Shown: positions 9,745-19,858 of the stretch, one piece after another
Position numbering within the stretch: position 1 is the first letter of the stretch
Layout of the letters: every line of letters begins with the position of its first letter
Assembly: GCF_008807375.1 (NCBI RefSeq)
Contig: NZ_CP043311.1
Location: 2,088,001 to 2,152,000, forward strand
DNA: 64,000 nt
Reading direction: 5' to 3'
Origin: Pseudomonas lalkuanensis
GTDB lineage: Bacteria; Pseudomonadota; Gammaproteobacteria; Pseudomonadales; Pseudomonadaceae
Notes under the pieces: generated by a model
The model's input: the letters and a program-made list of their open reading frames with translations, nothing else
The model's database searches: none
Told to the model about the DNA's origin: nothing
Translations under genes and position numbers: made by a program

Positions 9745-10743
9745 ATGCAAGGTTCCCTGATGCTGGATATCGGCGGCACCTGGCTGACCGCCGAGGATCG
9801 GCAGATCCTCCGTCAGCCGGAAGTCGCCGGACTGATCATCTTTGCCCGTAATATCGAAAGCCCGCGCCAGGTGCGTGAGCTCTGTGCTTCCATCCGCGCG
9901 GTTCGCCCCGACCTGATCCTCGCGGTCGACCAGGAAGGCGGCCGCGTGCAACGTCTGCGACAGGGCTTCCTGCGCCTGCCCGCCATGCGTGCCCTCGCGG
10001 ACAACGACAACGCCGAGCAACTGGCGGAGCAGTGCGGCTGGCTGATGGCGACCGAAGTGCTCGCCGTTGGCCTGGACATCAGCTTTGCGCCGGTCCTGGA
10101 CCTCGACCACCAGCGCAGTGCAGTAGTCGGCAGCCGCGCGTTCGAAGGCAACCCGGAGCGCGCTGCGCGCCTGGCGGGTGCCTTCATCCGTGGCCTGCGC
10201 CAGGCCGGCATGGCCGCGACCGGCAAGCACTTCCCCGGCCACGGCTGGGCGGAGGCCGACTCCCATGTGGCGATCCCTACCGACGAGCGCAGCCTGGAGC
10301 AGATACGCCAGAGCGACCTGGTTCCCTTCGCCCGTCTGGCTTCCGAGTTGGACGGCATGATGCCGGCACACGTCATCTATCCGCAGGTGGACAATCAGCC
10401 CGCCGGCTTCTCCCGGCGATGGCTGCAGGAAATCCTGCGCGGCGAACTGAAGTTCTCCGGCGTCATCTTCAGCGATGACCTGTCAATGGCGGGTGCCCAC
10501 GTGGTCGGCGATGCCGCCGAGCGTATCGAGGCGGCGCTGACCGCCGGTTGTGACATGGGGCTGGTGTGCAACGACCGCGCTTCTGCCGAGCTGGCCCTGG
10601 CGCGTCTGCAGCGTCTTGGCGCCAAGCCGCCGGCCAGCCTGGCACGGATGCGCCGCCGCGCTTTCCCAGGTACCGAATACCGCCAGGATCCCCGCTGGCT
10701 GCAGGCCGTTGCGGCCCTGCGCGATGCTCAGTTGATCGATTGA
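9745..10743 (+). CDS. nagZ: Beta-N-acetylhexosaminidase NagZ
   Basis: Cytosolic family-3 glycosidase that removes N-acetylglucosamine from anhydro-muropeptides during peptidoglycan recycling; in Pseudomonas its product feeds AmpR-dependent beta-lactamase induction. The protein is 332 residues, normal length. The signature KHFPGHG is at 161-167, with the acid/base-associated Asp172 and His174 (ADSH), and the nucleophile Asp245 in FSDDLSM. The start ATG 9745 is preceded by AAGGATTTTCC. It follows an L,D-transpeptidase gene and precedes the nucleoside phosphorylase by nine bases, so the three genes probably form one operon. Confidence 0.96.
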   Translation: MQGSLMLDIGGTWLTAEDRQILRQPEVAGLIIFARNIESPRQVRELCASIRAVRPDLILAVDQEGGRVQRLRQGFLRLPAMRALADNDNAEQLAEQCGWLMATEVLAVGLDISFAPVLDLDHQRSAVVGSRAFEGNPERAARLAGAFIRGLRQAGMAATGKHFPGHGWAEADSHVAIPTDERSLEQIRQSDLVPFARLASELDGMMPAHVIYPQVDNQPAGFSRRWLQEILRGELKFSGVIFSDDLSMAGAHVVGDAAERIEAALTAGCDMGLVCNDRASAELALARLQRLGAKPPASLARMRRRAFPGTEYRQDPRWLQAVAALRDAQLID

Positions 10744-11490
<747 letters not shown>

Positions 11491-11528
11491 GGTCTTTCAA
11501 CACGCCTGCACGCAGCCCTCCCTGCGGT

Positions 11529-14159
11529 TCAGCTTAGTCGGGGCAAGGGGGCGAACAGGGCATCGATGTCCTCTTCGGCCAATCGCCAGCCTTCCTTCTC
11601 GCGGCCGTCCAGAATGCCTCTCGCCAGTGCGGCTTTCTGCGCTTGCAGTTGCTGGATCTTCTCTTCCACCGTTCCCCGGGAAATGAGTCGATAGACGAAA
11701 ACCGGCTTGTCCTGGCCGATGCGGTAGGCGCGGTCGGTCGCCTGGCGTTCCACCGCCGGGTTCCACCAGGGGTCGTAGTGGATCACCGTGTCGGCGGCGG
11801 TGAGATTGAGGCCGGTGCCGCCTGCCTTGAGGCTGATCAGGAACAGCGGAACCTCGCCGTTCTGGAAGCGCCGCACCGGCGTGCGCCGGTCGCGGGTGTC
11901 GCCGGTGATCTGCACGTAGTCGATGCTGCGCTTGCGCAGCTCGTCCTCGATCAGGGCGAGCATGCTGGTGAATTGGGAGAACAGCAGCACCTTGCGGCCC
12001 TCGGCAATCAGCTCCTCCAGCATTTCCAGCAGGCTGTCCAGCTTTCCTGAGCTGCTGCCGCGCGTGCGGGTACCGCTCTCTTCGATCAGGCGAGTGTCGC
12101 AGCACACCTGGCGCAGCTTCAGCAGCGCCTCCAGGATCACGATCTGGCTGCGGGCGAGACCCTTGCGGTCGATCTCGTCGCGCACCTTGTGGTCCATCGC
12201 CAGGCGCACGGTTTCATACAGGTCGCGCTGGCGGTCGCTGAGTTCGACCCATTGGGTGATCTCGCTCTTGGCCGGCAGCTCGGTGGCCACCGCCTCCTTG
12301 CTACGACGCAGCAGGAAGGGCTTGAGGCGGGCATTGAGATGGGCCAGGCGGGTGGCGTCGCCGTGTTTTTCGATGGGATTGCGGTAATTGCGCAGGAAGC
12401 TCTGGCTGTCCCCGAGCCAACCCGGCATCAGGAAATGGAACAGTGACCAGAGTTCGCCGAGATGATTTTCCAGCGGCGTGCCGGTGAGGCAGAGCCGTTG
12501 GCGGGCCTCCAGTTGACGCGCCGCCTGGGCCGCCTTGCTGGTGGGATTCTTGATGAATTGCGCCTCGTCGAGGATCAGCACGTGCAGCGGCAGTTCGGTG
12601 AAATGCTCCAGGTCCCGGGGGAGCAGCGCGTAGGTGGTGAGCAGCAGGTCGTGTTCGGCCATGCGCGCAAAGGCCTTCTTCCGGCCGGGACCATGCAGGG
12701 CGAGCACGCGCAGGTCCGGTGCGAAGCGCTCCGTCTCGTCCAGCCAGTTCGGAATGAGGCTGGTGGGCATGACCACCAGGGCAGGTCGATCGAGGCGGCC
12801 GCTTTCCTTCTCCAGCAGCAGATGGGCAAGTGTTTGCAGGGTCTTGCCCAGGCCCATGTCGTCACCCAGGATGCCGCCGGCGTTGACGTCCCGCAGGGTC
12901 TGCAGCCAGGCGAGGCCCTCAAGCTGGTAATGACGGAGCTCGGCATTCAGGCCCGTGGGTGGAGTGATGGTGACTTTGCCGCTGTCGCGCAGCTTGCGCG
13001 CCAGTTCGCGTAGCTCGTCGCCGCCCTGCCAGTGCAGGTCGAGGCCTTCCAGTTGACTCAGTCGCGCGGCATCGGGGCGGGACAGGCGCAGGCTCTGGGC
13101 CGGGTCCTGATCGCGCTGATAGAGCTCGCCCAGGGTGGTCAGCACCGGCTTGAGGCGGGAGAACGGCAGCATCACTTGCAGCGGGCGACCGTCGACGGCG
13201 CGAGTGGCGTCCAGTTGCAGGCGCAACTGGTCGTCGTCCTTGCGTCGTTGCAGGTTCTGCGGATCGAGCAGTTCGGGGTTGCGCTGGATCAGGCGCAGGA
13301 GCACCGGCAACAGGCTGATGCGGCGGCCTTCGACGACGATGCCCAACTCCAGGTCGAACCATTCGCGGCCCGGCGCTTCGTCGACTTCGGCGTACCAGCC
13401 TTCCACCTGGGTTAGGTCGAACTGGAAACCCGGGCGAATATCGATTTTCCAGCCTTGCTCGCGCAGTGCCGACAGGTGTTCGCGCATGAAGTGCAGCCAC
13501 TGCTCGTCGTTGGGCAGTTCGAACATCTCTGCGCTGTTGACGGGCAGCGCCAGGCTCTGCCGCAGGGCTTCCTTGAATCCCAGTTGGCGCAGGACATCAC
13601 GCCAGGCCTGCTCGGCCCGGGGGTGACGGGCGATGGACAGGCGTTCGCCATTGCTGCGGTGATGCAGCCGCTCCGGCTTCGCCGACTTGCCGTGAACTTG
13701 TGCGTTGCCATATTCGAAGATCAGGCCGGCGCGATGCTGCTGGCTGCCCACCATGCGCCCGCTGCGCAGGTCGTACTGGCTCTGGGCGTGGCTGCCGAGG
13801 ATCAGGTGCGGCAGCGGCGGCAGGTCGTCCACCAGGCGCTCGGCTGGGGGAGGCGGCGGCTGCCAGCCGTCGGCGGGTTGCGCCAATAGGACGATGATGG
13901 CGGCGACGCAGTGCTTGCAGTTGTAGTTCACCGGGCAGCTGCAATTGCCGACCACGCCCAGGCCTTTGGGGGCGAGTCGGATTCGCTGCGTGTAGAAGTG
14001 GCCTTCGGAGCCTTCGCAACTGGTCTCTATGGCCTTGTCGCTCAGGCTGAGCAGCCGGATGCGATCTTCCGTGGCGTACTTGAGGCCACGGGAAAGCGCG
14101 CCTGGATCGAAGTCCAGGCGCCAGTCCAGTTGCCTCAGTTGGTCGAGCAGGACACTCAT
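11529..14159 (-). CDS. SNF2-family helicase with N-terminal SWIM zinc finger
   Basis: Large cytosolic DNA-translocase-type ATPase of 876 residues. An N-terminal SWIM zinc finger has CSCPVNYNCKHCVAAI near residues 73-88. The SNF2 ATPase motifs follow: motif I GDDMGLGKTLQT, motif II LILDEAQFIKN, motif III LTGTPLENHLGELWSLF, motif V GTGLNLTAADTVIHYDPWW and motif VI QATDRAYRIGQ. Bacterial SWIM-SNF2 proteins have no settled cellular role; links to transcription or DNA repair are inferred. It lies six bases upstream of csiV on the same strand and is convergent with the phosphorylase. No degradation is seen. Confidence 0.93.
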   Translation of the reverse strand: MSVLLDQLRQLDWRLDFDPGALSRGLKYATEDRIRLLSLSDKAIETSCEGSEGHFYTQRIRLAPKGLGVVGNCSCPVNYNCKHCVAAIIVLLAQPADGWQPPPPPAERLVDDLPPLPHLILGSHAQSQYDLRSGRMVGSQQHRAGLIFEYGNAQVHGKSAKPERLHHRSNGERLSIARHPRAEQAWRDVLRQLGFKEALRQSLALPVNSAEMFELPNDEQWLHFMREHLSALREQGWKIDIRPGFQFDLTQVEGWYAEVDEAPGREWFDLELGIVVEGRRISLLPVLLRLIQRNPELLDPQNLQRRKDDDQLRLQLDATRAVDGRPLQVMLPFSRLKPVLTTLGELYQRDQDPAQSLRLSRPDAARLSQLEGLDLHWQGGDELRELARKLRDSGKVTITPPTGLNAELRHYQLEGLAWLQTLRDVNAGGILGDDMGLGKTLQTLAHLLLEKESGRLDRPALVVMPTSLIPNWLDETERFAPDLRVLALHGPGRKKAFARMAEHDLLLTTYALLPRDLEHFTELPLHVLILDEAQFIKNPTSKAAQAARQLEARQRLCLTGTPLENHLGELWSLFHFLMPGWLGDSQSFLRNYRNPIEKHGDATRLAHLNARLKPFLLRRSKEAVATELPAKSEITQWVELSDRQRDLYETVRLAMDHKVRDEIDRKGLARSQIVILEALLKLRQVCCDTRLIEESGTRTRGSSSGKLDSLLEMLEELIAEGRKVLLFSQFTSMLALIEDELRKRSIDYVQITGDTRDRRTPVRRFQNGEVPLFLISLKAGGTGLNLTAADTVIHYDPWWNPAVERQATDRAYRIGQDKPVFVYRLISRGTVEEKIQQLQAQKAALARGILDGREKEGWRLAEEDIDALFAPLPRLS

Positions 14160-14165
14160 GGTGCC

Positions 14166-14687
14166 TTAGAGCGGGCTGATGCGGATCAGGATGCCCAGGT
14201 TGCCGTGGTCGAGGAAGGTGAGTTCTCCATTCTTCAGGCGGGTGCCCTGACGCAGGCGCTCGCTGCTGCTGATCAGGCCGCTGCCGTCGAACTGGTTGAT
14301 CCAGAAGTCGGCCTGGGCGTCGACGCTGCGATCGAGAGTGAGTGCCAGGGTGCCTTCCACCGGATAATGGCCCAGCTGTTGTTCGCCGGAGGTCACCGAA
14401 ACCATGTTCGGAGTGGCGGACAGGTTCTGCGACCAGGCCTTGTGCAGCAGCACCTCGTAACCCGCATTGGGGTTGAGCTTGGCCGCTTCGCCGTCCAGCG
14501 CTGTGCCGCGCTCGCTGCCTTCGATGGACTGGCTGCCGGCGGCCCAGTCGTCCGGCGCCGGCTGGCTGGCGGGAATCGGATCGCCGGACTGGCGGAAGAT
14601 GATCATTTCCACCGAATAGAGGCCGTCGGCGAAAGCTGCCGGGGCGAGCAGGGCGAGCAGCAGGGCGAAGTTACGAATGGCACGCAT
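14166..14687 (-). CDS. CsiV family periplasmic protein
   Basis: Exported protein of 173 residues. The N-terminal signal peptide is MRAIRNFALLLALLAPAAFA with likely cleavage after AFA. The mature part begins YSVEMIIFRQ, the hallmark of the CsiV (cell shape integrity, Vibrio) family, and ends with strand-rich TFLDHGNLGILIRI. In Vibrio cholerae, CsiV supports LpoA activation of penicillin-binding protein 1a; the role in Pseudomonas is inferred. It lies between mfd and the SNF2 gene on the same strand, 34 bases after mfd, an arrangement common next to mfd in gammaproteobacteria. Confidence 0.85.
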   Translation of the reverse strand: MRAIRNFALLLALLAPAAFADGLYSVEMIIFRQSGDPIPASQPAPDDWAAGSQSIEGSERGTALDGEAAKLNPNAGYEVLLHKAWSQNLSATPNMVSVTSGEQQLGHYPVEGTLALTLDRSVDAQADFWINQFDGSGLISSSERLRQGTRLKNGELTFLDHGNLGILIRISPL

Positions 14688-14721
14688 GGGTTGTTCCTTA
14701 TAGGGGCAATCATTCCGCAGA

Positions 14722-17700
14722 CTACTGCGGGGTCAGGCGTTCGAACAGGGCTTCGAGGGTGTTGAAGCGTTCTTCCGGGCGCTCCATGGGCACCTGGAAC
14801 TTGAACAGGGTGGCGCCTTCGAACTTGTAGCGCTTGGGCTGGCCCTGGATCAGCTTGATCAGTACCAGCGGGTCGACGCAGGTGTCTGCGGCGAACTCGA
14901 TGCGGCCACCTTGCGGGCCGGCATCGACTTTCCTGATGCCAAGCTTCTCCGCCTGCAGCTTGAGGAGGGTCAGGCGCACCAGGTGCTTGCTGGGTTCGGG
15001 CAGCAGGCCGAAGCGGTCGATCATCTCCACTTGCAGCTCTTTCAGGCCGTCTTCGTCCGCCGCGGAGGCGATACGCTTGTAGAGGATCAGGCGCGCGTGG
15101 ACATCCGGCAGGTAGTCCTCGGGGATCAGCGCCGGAACCCGCAGGTTGATCTCCGGGCCGCCGCCCAGGGGCTGTTCCAGGTTCGGCTGTTCGCCCTTGC
15201 GGATGGCTTTCACCGCACGCTCGAGCATCTCCATGTAGAGGGTGAAACCAACGGCCTGGATCTGGCCGCTCTGGCCCTCGCCGAGGAGTTCGCCGGCGCC
15301 GCGGATTTCCAGGTCATGGGTGGCCAGCACAAAGCCGGCGCCCAGGTCCTGGGCGTTGGCGATGGCTTCCAGGCGTTTCTCGGCGTCCGGGGTCATCTGC
15401 TTGCGTGGCGGCGTCAGCAGGTAGGCGTAGGCCTGGTGGTGGCTGCGGCCGACGCGGCCGCGCAGTTGGTGCAGCTGGGCCAGGCCGAACTTGTCGGCAC
15501 GCTCGATGACGATGGTGTTGGCGCTGGGCACGTCGATGCCGGTTTCGATGATGGTCGAGGCCACCAGCACGTTGAAGCGCTTGTGGTAGAAGTCGCTCAT
15601 CACCTGTTCGAGTTCGCGCTCGCGCATCTGGCCGTGGCCGACCGCGATGCGCGCCTCGGGCACCAGTTCGGCCAGCTCGGCGGCGCATTTCTCGATGGTC
15701 GCCACCTCGTTGTGCAGGTAATAGACCTGGCCGCCGCGCAGCAGCTCGCGGAGCAGCGCTTCCTTGATCGCGGTCTTCTGCCGCTCCATGACGAAGGTGC
15801 GTACCGATAGCCGGCGCGCGGGCGGCGTGGCGATGATGGACAGGTCGCGCATGCCGGCCACCGCCATGTTCAGCGTTCGCGGAATGGGCGTGGCGGTGAG
15901 GGTGAGGATGTCCACCTCGCTGCGCAGGGACTTCAGCTGTTCCTTCTGGCGCACGCCGAAACGGTGTTCTTCGTCGATGATCACCAGACCGAGGTTCTTG
16001 AAGCGAACGTCATCCTGCAGCAGCTTGTGGGTGCCGATGATGATGTCGATCTTGCCTTCGGCCAGTTGTTGCGCCGCACCTTCCACTTCCTTGGCCGACT
16101 TGAAGCGGCTCATCACTTCGACGGTCACCGGCCAGTCGGCGAAGCGATCGCGGAAGCTGTTGTAGTGCTGCTGGGCGAGGAGGGTGGTGGGCACCAGTAC
16201 GGCGACCTGCCTGCCGCTGTGCACCGCGACGAAGGCGGCACGCATCGCGACTTCGGTCTTGCCGAAGCCGACGTCGCCGCACACCAGGCGATCCATGGGC
16301 CTGGGCGCGAGCATATCGGCCAGCACGGCTTCGATGGCGGCCTGCTGGTCGGGGGTTTCCTCGAAGGGGAAGCCGGCGGAGAAGGTGGCATAGTCGGCCT
16401 TCGGGTCCTTGAAGGCGTAACCTTCGCGGGCGGCGCGGCGGGCGTAGATGTCCAGCAGCTCGGCAGCGACATCGCGGACCTGCTCGGCGGCCTTGCGCTT
16501 GGCCTTCTGCCAGGCTTCCGAGCCCAGGCGGTGCAAGGGGGCCAAGGCATCGTCGCTGCCGGTGTAGCGGGCGATCAGGTGCAGGCTGGCCACCGGCACG
16601 TAGAGCTTGGCTTCCTCGGCGTATTGCAGGGCGAGGAATTCGGCGGCCTGGCCGTCGATTTCCAGGGTGATCAGGCCCAGGTAGCGGCCAACGCCGTGGT
16701 CGATGTGCACCACGGGCGCGCCTTCGCGCAGCTCGGCGAGGTTCTTGATCACGTTGTCGCCGGCGTCGCTACGGCGTTCGCGGCGGCGACGCTGCATTAC
16801 CCGTTGGCCGAACAGTGGGCTTTCGGCGATCAGGGCCAGGCCCGGGTCGTCCAGCAACAGGCCCTCATCCAGCGGCGCGATGGTTATGGCCAGGCGCTCG
16901 GCACTGCTGACGAAGTCCGGCCAGCCGTCCACTTCCTGCGGGCGCAGCTTGAGGCGGGCGAGCATTTCCAGCAGCACTTCGCGGCGGCCGGCGGATTCGG
17001 CGCTGAACAGCACGCGGCCGGGAAATTCCTCGATGAAGCGACGCAGCGCCGACATCGGTTCGGTGGCCTTGGCCTGGATGGCGAGGTCCGGCAGGGCGCG
17101 GGCGGAGAAGCGCTCGCGGCCAACGCCGGGCTCGATGTCTTCCTGGCTCAGGATCAGGCGAGGCGAGCCCTTGAGGCGGGCGAAGCAGTCTTCCACCGGC
17201 AGGAACAGTTCGGCAGGTGGAACCAGCGGACGCTCGGGGTCGACGCGGCGTTCCTCGTAGCGGTTGCGCACGTCGGTCCAGAACTGTTCGGCGGCCTGCT
17301 CGATGCCGGGCAGGGAGAACACCTGGGTGTCCGCCGGCAGGTAGTCGAACAGGGTCGCCGACTCCTCGAAGAACAGCGGCAGGTAATACTCGATGCCCGC
17401 CGGCGTGATGCCACTGGCCAGGTCCTGGTAGATGGGGCAGCGGCGGAAGTCGACGTCGAAGCGCTCGCGGAAGCGTCCGCGGAAATCGGTGACGGCCTTC
17501 TTGTCCAGCGGGAACTCGCGGGCCGGCAGCAGGCGGATGGATTCCACCTTGTCCACCGAGCGCTGGGTTTCCGGGTCGAAGGTGCGCAGGGTTTCGATCT
17601 CGTCATCGAACAGGTCGATGCGATAGGGCAGGTCGCTGCCCATGGGGAACAGGTCGATCAGGGCGCCACGGACGGCGAACTCGCCATGTTCGTAGACCGT

Positions 17701-18162
17701 GTCCACGCAACGGTAGCCGGCAGCCTCGAAGCGCAGTCGCATCTGCTCCACATCGAGCTTCTGGCCGACGTCCAGCACCAGGCTGGAACCCAGCAGGAAG
17801 CGTGTGGGCGCCAGTCGGTGCAGGGCGGTGGTGATGGGCACCACCAGTACGCCGCGCTTGACCTCGGGCAGCCGGTAAAGGGTGTCGACGCGCTGGGAAA
17901 TGATGTCCTGGTGCGGCGAGAAAAGATCGTAGGGCAGGGTTTCCCAGTCGGGGAAGTGCAGGACGTCCAGGTCCGGGGCGAAGAAACCCAGTTCCTGCTC
18001 GAGGCGCTCGGCGGTCTGGCTGTCGGCGGTCAGCAGCAGGGTGAAACCCTTGCCGGCGCTGGCGGCTTCGGCGATGGCCAGGCTCAGGGCGGCGCCGGGC
18101 AGGTTGCCCCAATGTTGCTTGCCGGCGGTGGTGGGAAGAGGCGGAAGGCGCAGTACGGACAC
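14722..18162 (-). CDS. mfd: Transcription-repair coupling factor Mfd
   Basis: ATP-dependent translocase that removes RNA polymerase stalled at lesions and recruits UvrA. The protein is about 1146 residues, standard for Mfd. The N-terminal UvrB-homology module (NLPGAALSLAIAEA, LHFPDWETLPYD) is followed by the CarD-like RNA polymerase interaction domain (GAPVVHIDHGVGRYLGL). The RecG-like motor has Walker A GDVGFGKTEVAMRAAF, DEEH in IIDEEHRFGVRQKE and LRGRVGRSHHQAYAYLL. The start is uncertain: GTG 18162 gives the familiar MSVLRLP start, while TTG 18168 is two codons longer and closer to GGAG. It diverges from gap. Confidence 0.96.
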   Translation of the reverse strand: MSVLRLPPLPTTAGKQHWGNLPGAALSLAIAEAASAGKGFTLLLTADSQTAERLEQELGFFAPDLDVLHFPDWETLPYDLFSPHQDIISQRVDTLYRLPEVKRGVLVVPITTALHRLAPTRFLLGSSLVLDVGQKLDVEQMRLRFEAAGYRCVDTVYEHGEFAVRGALIDLFPMGSDLPYRIDLFDDEIETLRTFDPETQRSVDKVESIRLLPAREFPLDKKAVTDFRGRFRERFDVDFRRCPIYQDLASGITPAGIEYYLPLFFEESATLFDYLPADTQVFSLPGIEQAAEQFWTDVRNRYEERRVDPERPLVPPAELFLPVEDCFARLKGSPRLILSQEDIEPGVGRERFSARALPDLAIQAKATEPMSALRRFIEEFPGRVLFSAESAGRREVLLEMLARLKLRPQEVDGWPDFVSSAERLAITIAPLDEGLLLDDPGLALIAESPLFGQRVMQRRRRERRSDAGDNVIKNLAELREGAPVVHIDHGVGRYLGLITLEIDGQAAEFLALQYAEEAKLYVPVASLHLIARYTGSDDALAPLHRLGSEAWQKAKRKAAEQVRDVAAELLDIYARRAAREGYAFKDPKADYATFSAGFPFEETPDQQAAIEAVLADMLAPRPMDRLVCGDVGFGKTEVAMRAAFVAVHSGRQVAVLVPTTLLAQQHYNSFRDRFADWPVTVEVMSRFKSAKEVEGAAQQLAEGKIDIIIGTHKLLQDDVRFKNLGLVIIDEEHRFGVRQKEQLKSLRSEVDILTLTATPIPRTLNMAVAGMRDLSIIATPPARRLSVRTFVMERQKTAIKEALLRELLRGGQVYYLHNEVATIEKCAAELAELVPEARIAVGHGQMRERELEQVMSDFYHKRFNVLVASTIIETGIDVPSANTIVIERADKFGLAQLHQLRGRVGRSHHQAYAYLLTPPRKQMTPDAEKRLEAIANAQDLGAGFVLATHDLEIRGAGELLGEGQSGQIQAVGFTLYMEMLERAVKAIRKGEQPNLEQPLGGGPEINLRVPALIPEDYLPDVHARLILYKRIASAADEDGLKELQVEMIDRFGLLPEPSKHLVRLTLLKLQAEKLGIRKVDAGPQGGRIEFAADTCVDPLVLIKLIQGQPKRYKFEGATLFKFQVPMERPEERFNTLEALFERLTPQ

Positions 18163-18197
18163 GGGCAAGGTGGCTCCGGTCGGAAAAAGATCGGCGG

Positions 18198-18227
18198 ATT
18201 GTAACTATCCCGACTAGCGGATGTCAG
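18198..18227 (-). promoter_or_regulatory. Candidate mfd promoter
   Basis: On minus, CTGACA (18227-18222), an 18-bp spacer and TACAAT (18203-18198), about 35 bases upstream of the mfd start. Confidence 0.45.
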
Positions 18228-18245
18228 TGTTGGGGCCGCTGCTGA

Positions 18246-18274
18246 TTGCCGGCGCCTGCGTGCGCCGTCATAAT
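18246..18274 (+). promoter_or_regulatory. Candidate gap promoter
   Basis: TTGCCG at 18246-18251, a 17-bp spacer and CATAAT at 18269-18274. Transcription would start near 18281, which excludes in-frame starts further upstream and leaves ATG 18299 or GTG 18317. Confidence 0.55.
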
Positions 18275-18316
18275 GTAGCCCCTTTTTTCATCCCCTACAT
18301 GTGGAAGGTACTGCCC

Positions 18317-19765
18317 GTGACTCAGAAGCCCGACCAGTGTCTCGGTGAATGGATCGATCGTGAAGCCCTCGCGGAAGCCATGATTCCGATGATTGGCCAG
18401 CTGTATCGCAACAACAATGTTGTGACTTCGATCTATGGCCGTGGCCTGATCAACCGCTCCGTGATCGCCATCCTCAAGGCCCACCGCTTTGCTCGTCACC
18501 GCCTCGCGGATGAAGCCGAGCTGTCGGTTCACGAAACCTTCCCGATCCTCAAGGCCATGAGCGAGCTCAAGCTGGGCGCCGCTTCCGTGGACCTGGGCAA
18601 GATGGTTGCCAAGTTCAAGGCCGAAGGTAATGGCCGCAGCATCGAACAGTTCACCAAGGACGAGCTGGCCGACGTGGTTGGCAAGCAGAACGGCGCTGCC
18701 CGCGAAGGTACCGACGTCGTGCTGTACGGCTTCGGCCGCATCGGCCGCCTGCTGGCGCGCATCCTGATCGAGAAGACCGGTGGTGGCGACGGCCTGCGCC
18801 TGCGCGCCATCGTCGTCCGCAAGGGCGCCGAGAACGACCTGGTCAAGCGCGCCAGCCTGCTGCGTCGTGACTCCGTACACGGTCCGTTCGACGGTACCAT
18901 CGTCATCGACGAAGAAAACAACACCCTGACCGCCAACGGCAACCTGATCCAGGTGATCTACTCCAACGATCCCGCCTCGATCGACTACACCGCCTACGGC
19001 ATCAAGAACGCCCTGCTGGTCGACAATACCGGCAAATGGCGTGACGCCGACGGTCTGGGCCAGCACCTGAAGTGCCCGGGCATCGACCGCGTCGTCCTGA
19101 CCGCTCCGGGCAAGGGCGCGCTGAAGAACATCGTTCACGGCATCAACCACGGCGACATCACTGCCGACGACAAGATCGTCTCCGCCGCTTCCTGCACCAC
19201 CAACGCCATCGTGCCGGTGCTGAAAGCGGTCAATGATCAGTTCGGCATCGTCAACGGCCACGTCGAAACCGTTCACTCGTACACCAACGACCAGAACCTG
19301 ATCGACAACTTCCACAAGGGCAGCCGTCGCGGCCGCAGCGCTCCGCTGAACATGGTGATCACCGAGACCGGTGCCGCCACCGCCGCCGCCAAGGCCCTAC
19401 CGGTGCTGAAGGGCAAGCTGACCGGCAACGCCATCCGCGTTCCGACCCCGAACGTCTCCATGGCGATCCTGAACCTGAACCTGGAGAAGGCCACCACCCG
19501 CGACGAGATCAACGAATACCTGCGCCAGGCGGCCATGCATTCGGATCTGCACAAGCAGATCGATTACGTCTCCTCCCAGGAAGTGGTGTCCTCCGACTTC
19601 GTCGGTTCCCGCCACGCCGGTGTGGTCGATGCTGAAGCCACCATCTGCAACGATAACCGCGTTGTCCTGTACGTCTGGTACGACAACGAGTTCGGTTACA
19701 GCTGCCAGGTGGTCCGCGTGATGGAAGATATGGCAGGTGTAAACCCGCCGTCTTTCCCGCGCTAA
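18317..19765 (+). CDS. gap: Glyceraldehyde-3-phosphate dehydrogenase, long N-terminally extended form
   Basis: NAD(P)-dependent oxidation of glyceraldehyde-3-phosphate, central carbon metabolism. The protein is 482 residues against about 330 for classical GAPDH. The Rossmann core starts near residue 134 (DVVLYGFGRIGRLLARIL). The active-site Cys293 lies in SAASCTTNAIVPVLK and the partner His is in VETVHSYTNDQN. An extra helical domain of about 130 residues precedes the core. I chose GTG 18317, which has GGAAGG eight bases upstream; ATG 18299 adds six residues but lacks a ribosome site. It faces mfd divergently and ends at a strong terminator. Confidence 0.93.
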   Translation: MTQKPDQCLGEWIDREALAEAMIPMIGQLYRNNNVVTSIYGRGLINRSVIAILKAHRFARHRLADEAELSVHETFPILKAMSELKLGAASVDLGKMVAKFKAEGNGRSIEQFTKDELADVVGKQNGAAREGTDVVLYGFGRIGRLLARILIEKTGGGDGLRLRAIVVRKGAENDLVKRASLLRRDSVHGPFDGTIVIDEENNTLTANGNLIQVIYSNDPASIDYTAYGIKNALLVDNTGKWRDADGLGQHLKCPGIDRVVLTAPGKGALKNIVHGINHGDITADDKIVSAASCTTNAIVPVLKAVNDQFGIVNGHVETVHSYTNDQNLIDNFHKGSRRGRSAPLNMVITETGAATAAAKALPVLKGKLTGNAIRVPTPNVSMAILNLNLEKATTRDEINEYLRQAAMHSDLHKQIDYVSSQEVVSSDFVGSRHAGVVDAEATICNDNRVVLYVWYDNEFGYSCQVVRVMEDMAGVNPPSFPR

Positions 19766-19777
19766 GTCGTGACCTGT

Positions 19778-19809
19778 GAAAAACGGGAGCTCTCGGGCTC
19801 CCGTTTTTC
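19778..19809 (+). terminator. Terminator of gap
   Basis: Perfect 13-bp inverted repeat GAAAAACGGGAGC / GCTCCCGTTTTTC starting 12 bases after the gap stop. It has A- and T-tracts, so it can act on both strands. Confidence 0.9.
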
Positions 19810-19831
19810 ATTTTTGCGTCTGTAATCGGAT

Positions 19832-19839
19832 AACAAGAA
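19832..19839 (+). promoter_or_regulatory. Possible Hfq/Crc catabolite-control motif in the aroP leader
   Basis: AACAAGAA fits the AAnAAnAA catabolite-activity motif, 20 bases upstream of the permease ATG. Amino-acid transporters are typical Crc targets in Pseudomonas. Motif match only. Confidence 0.4.
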
Positions 19840-19858
19840 TCGCTTGGGGAATTCCCAG

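Noticed and set aside
18221..18316. Extended N-terminus of gap from 18221
   Set aside because: The candidate promoter (18246-18274) lies inside, so these codons would not be transcribed in full, and the added residues are not GAPDH-like.
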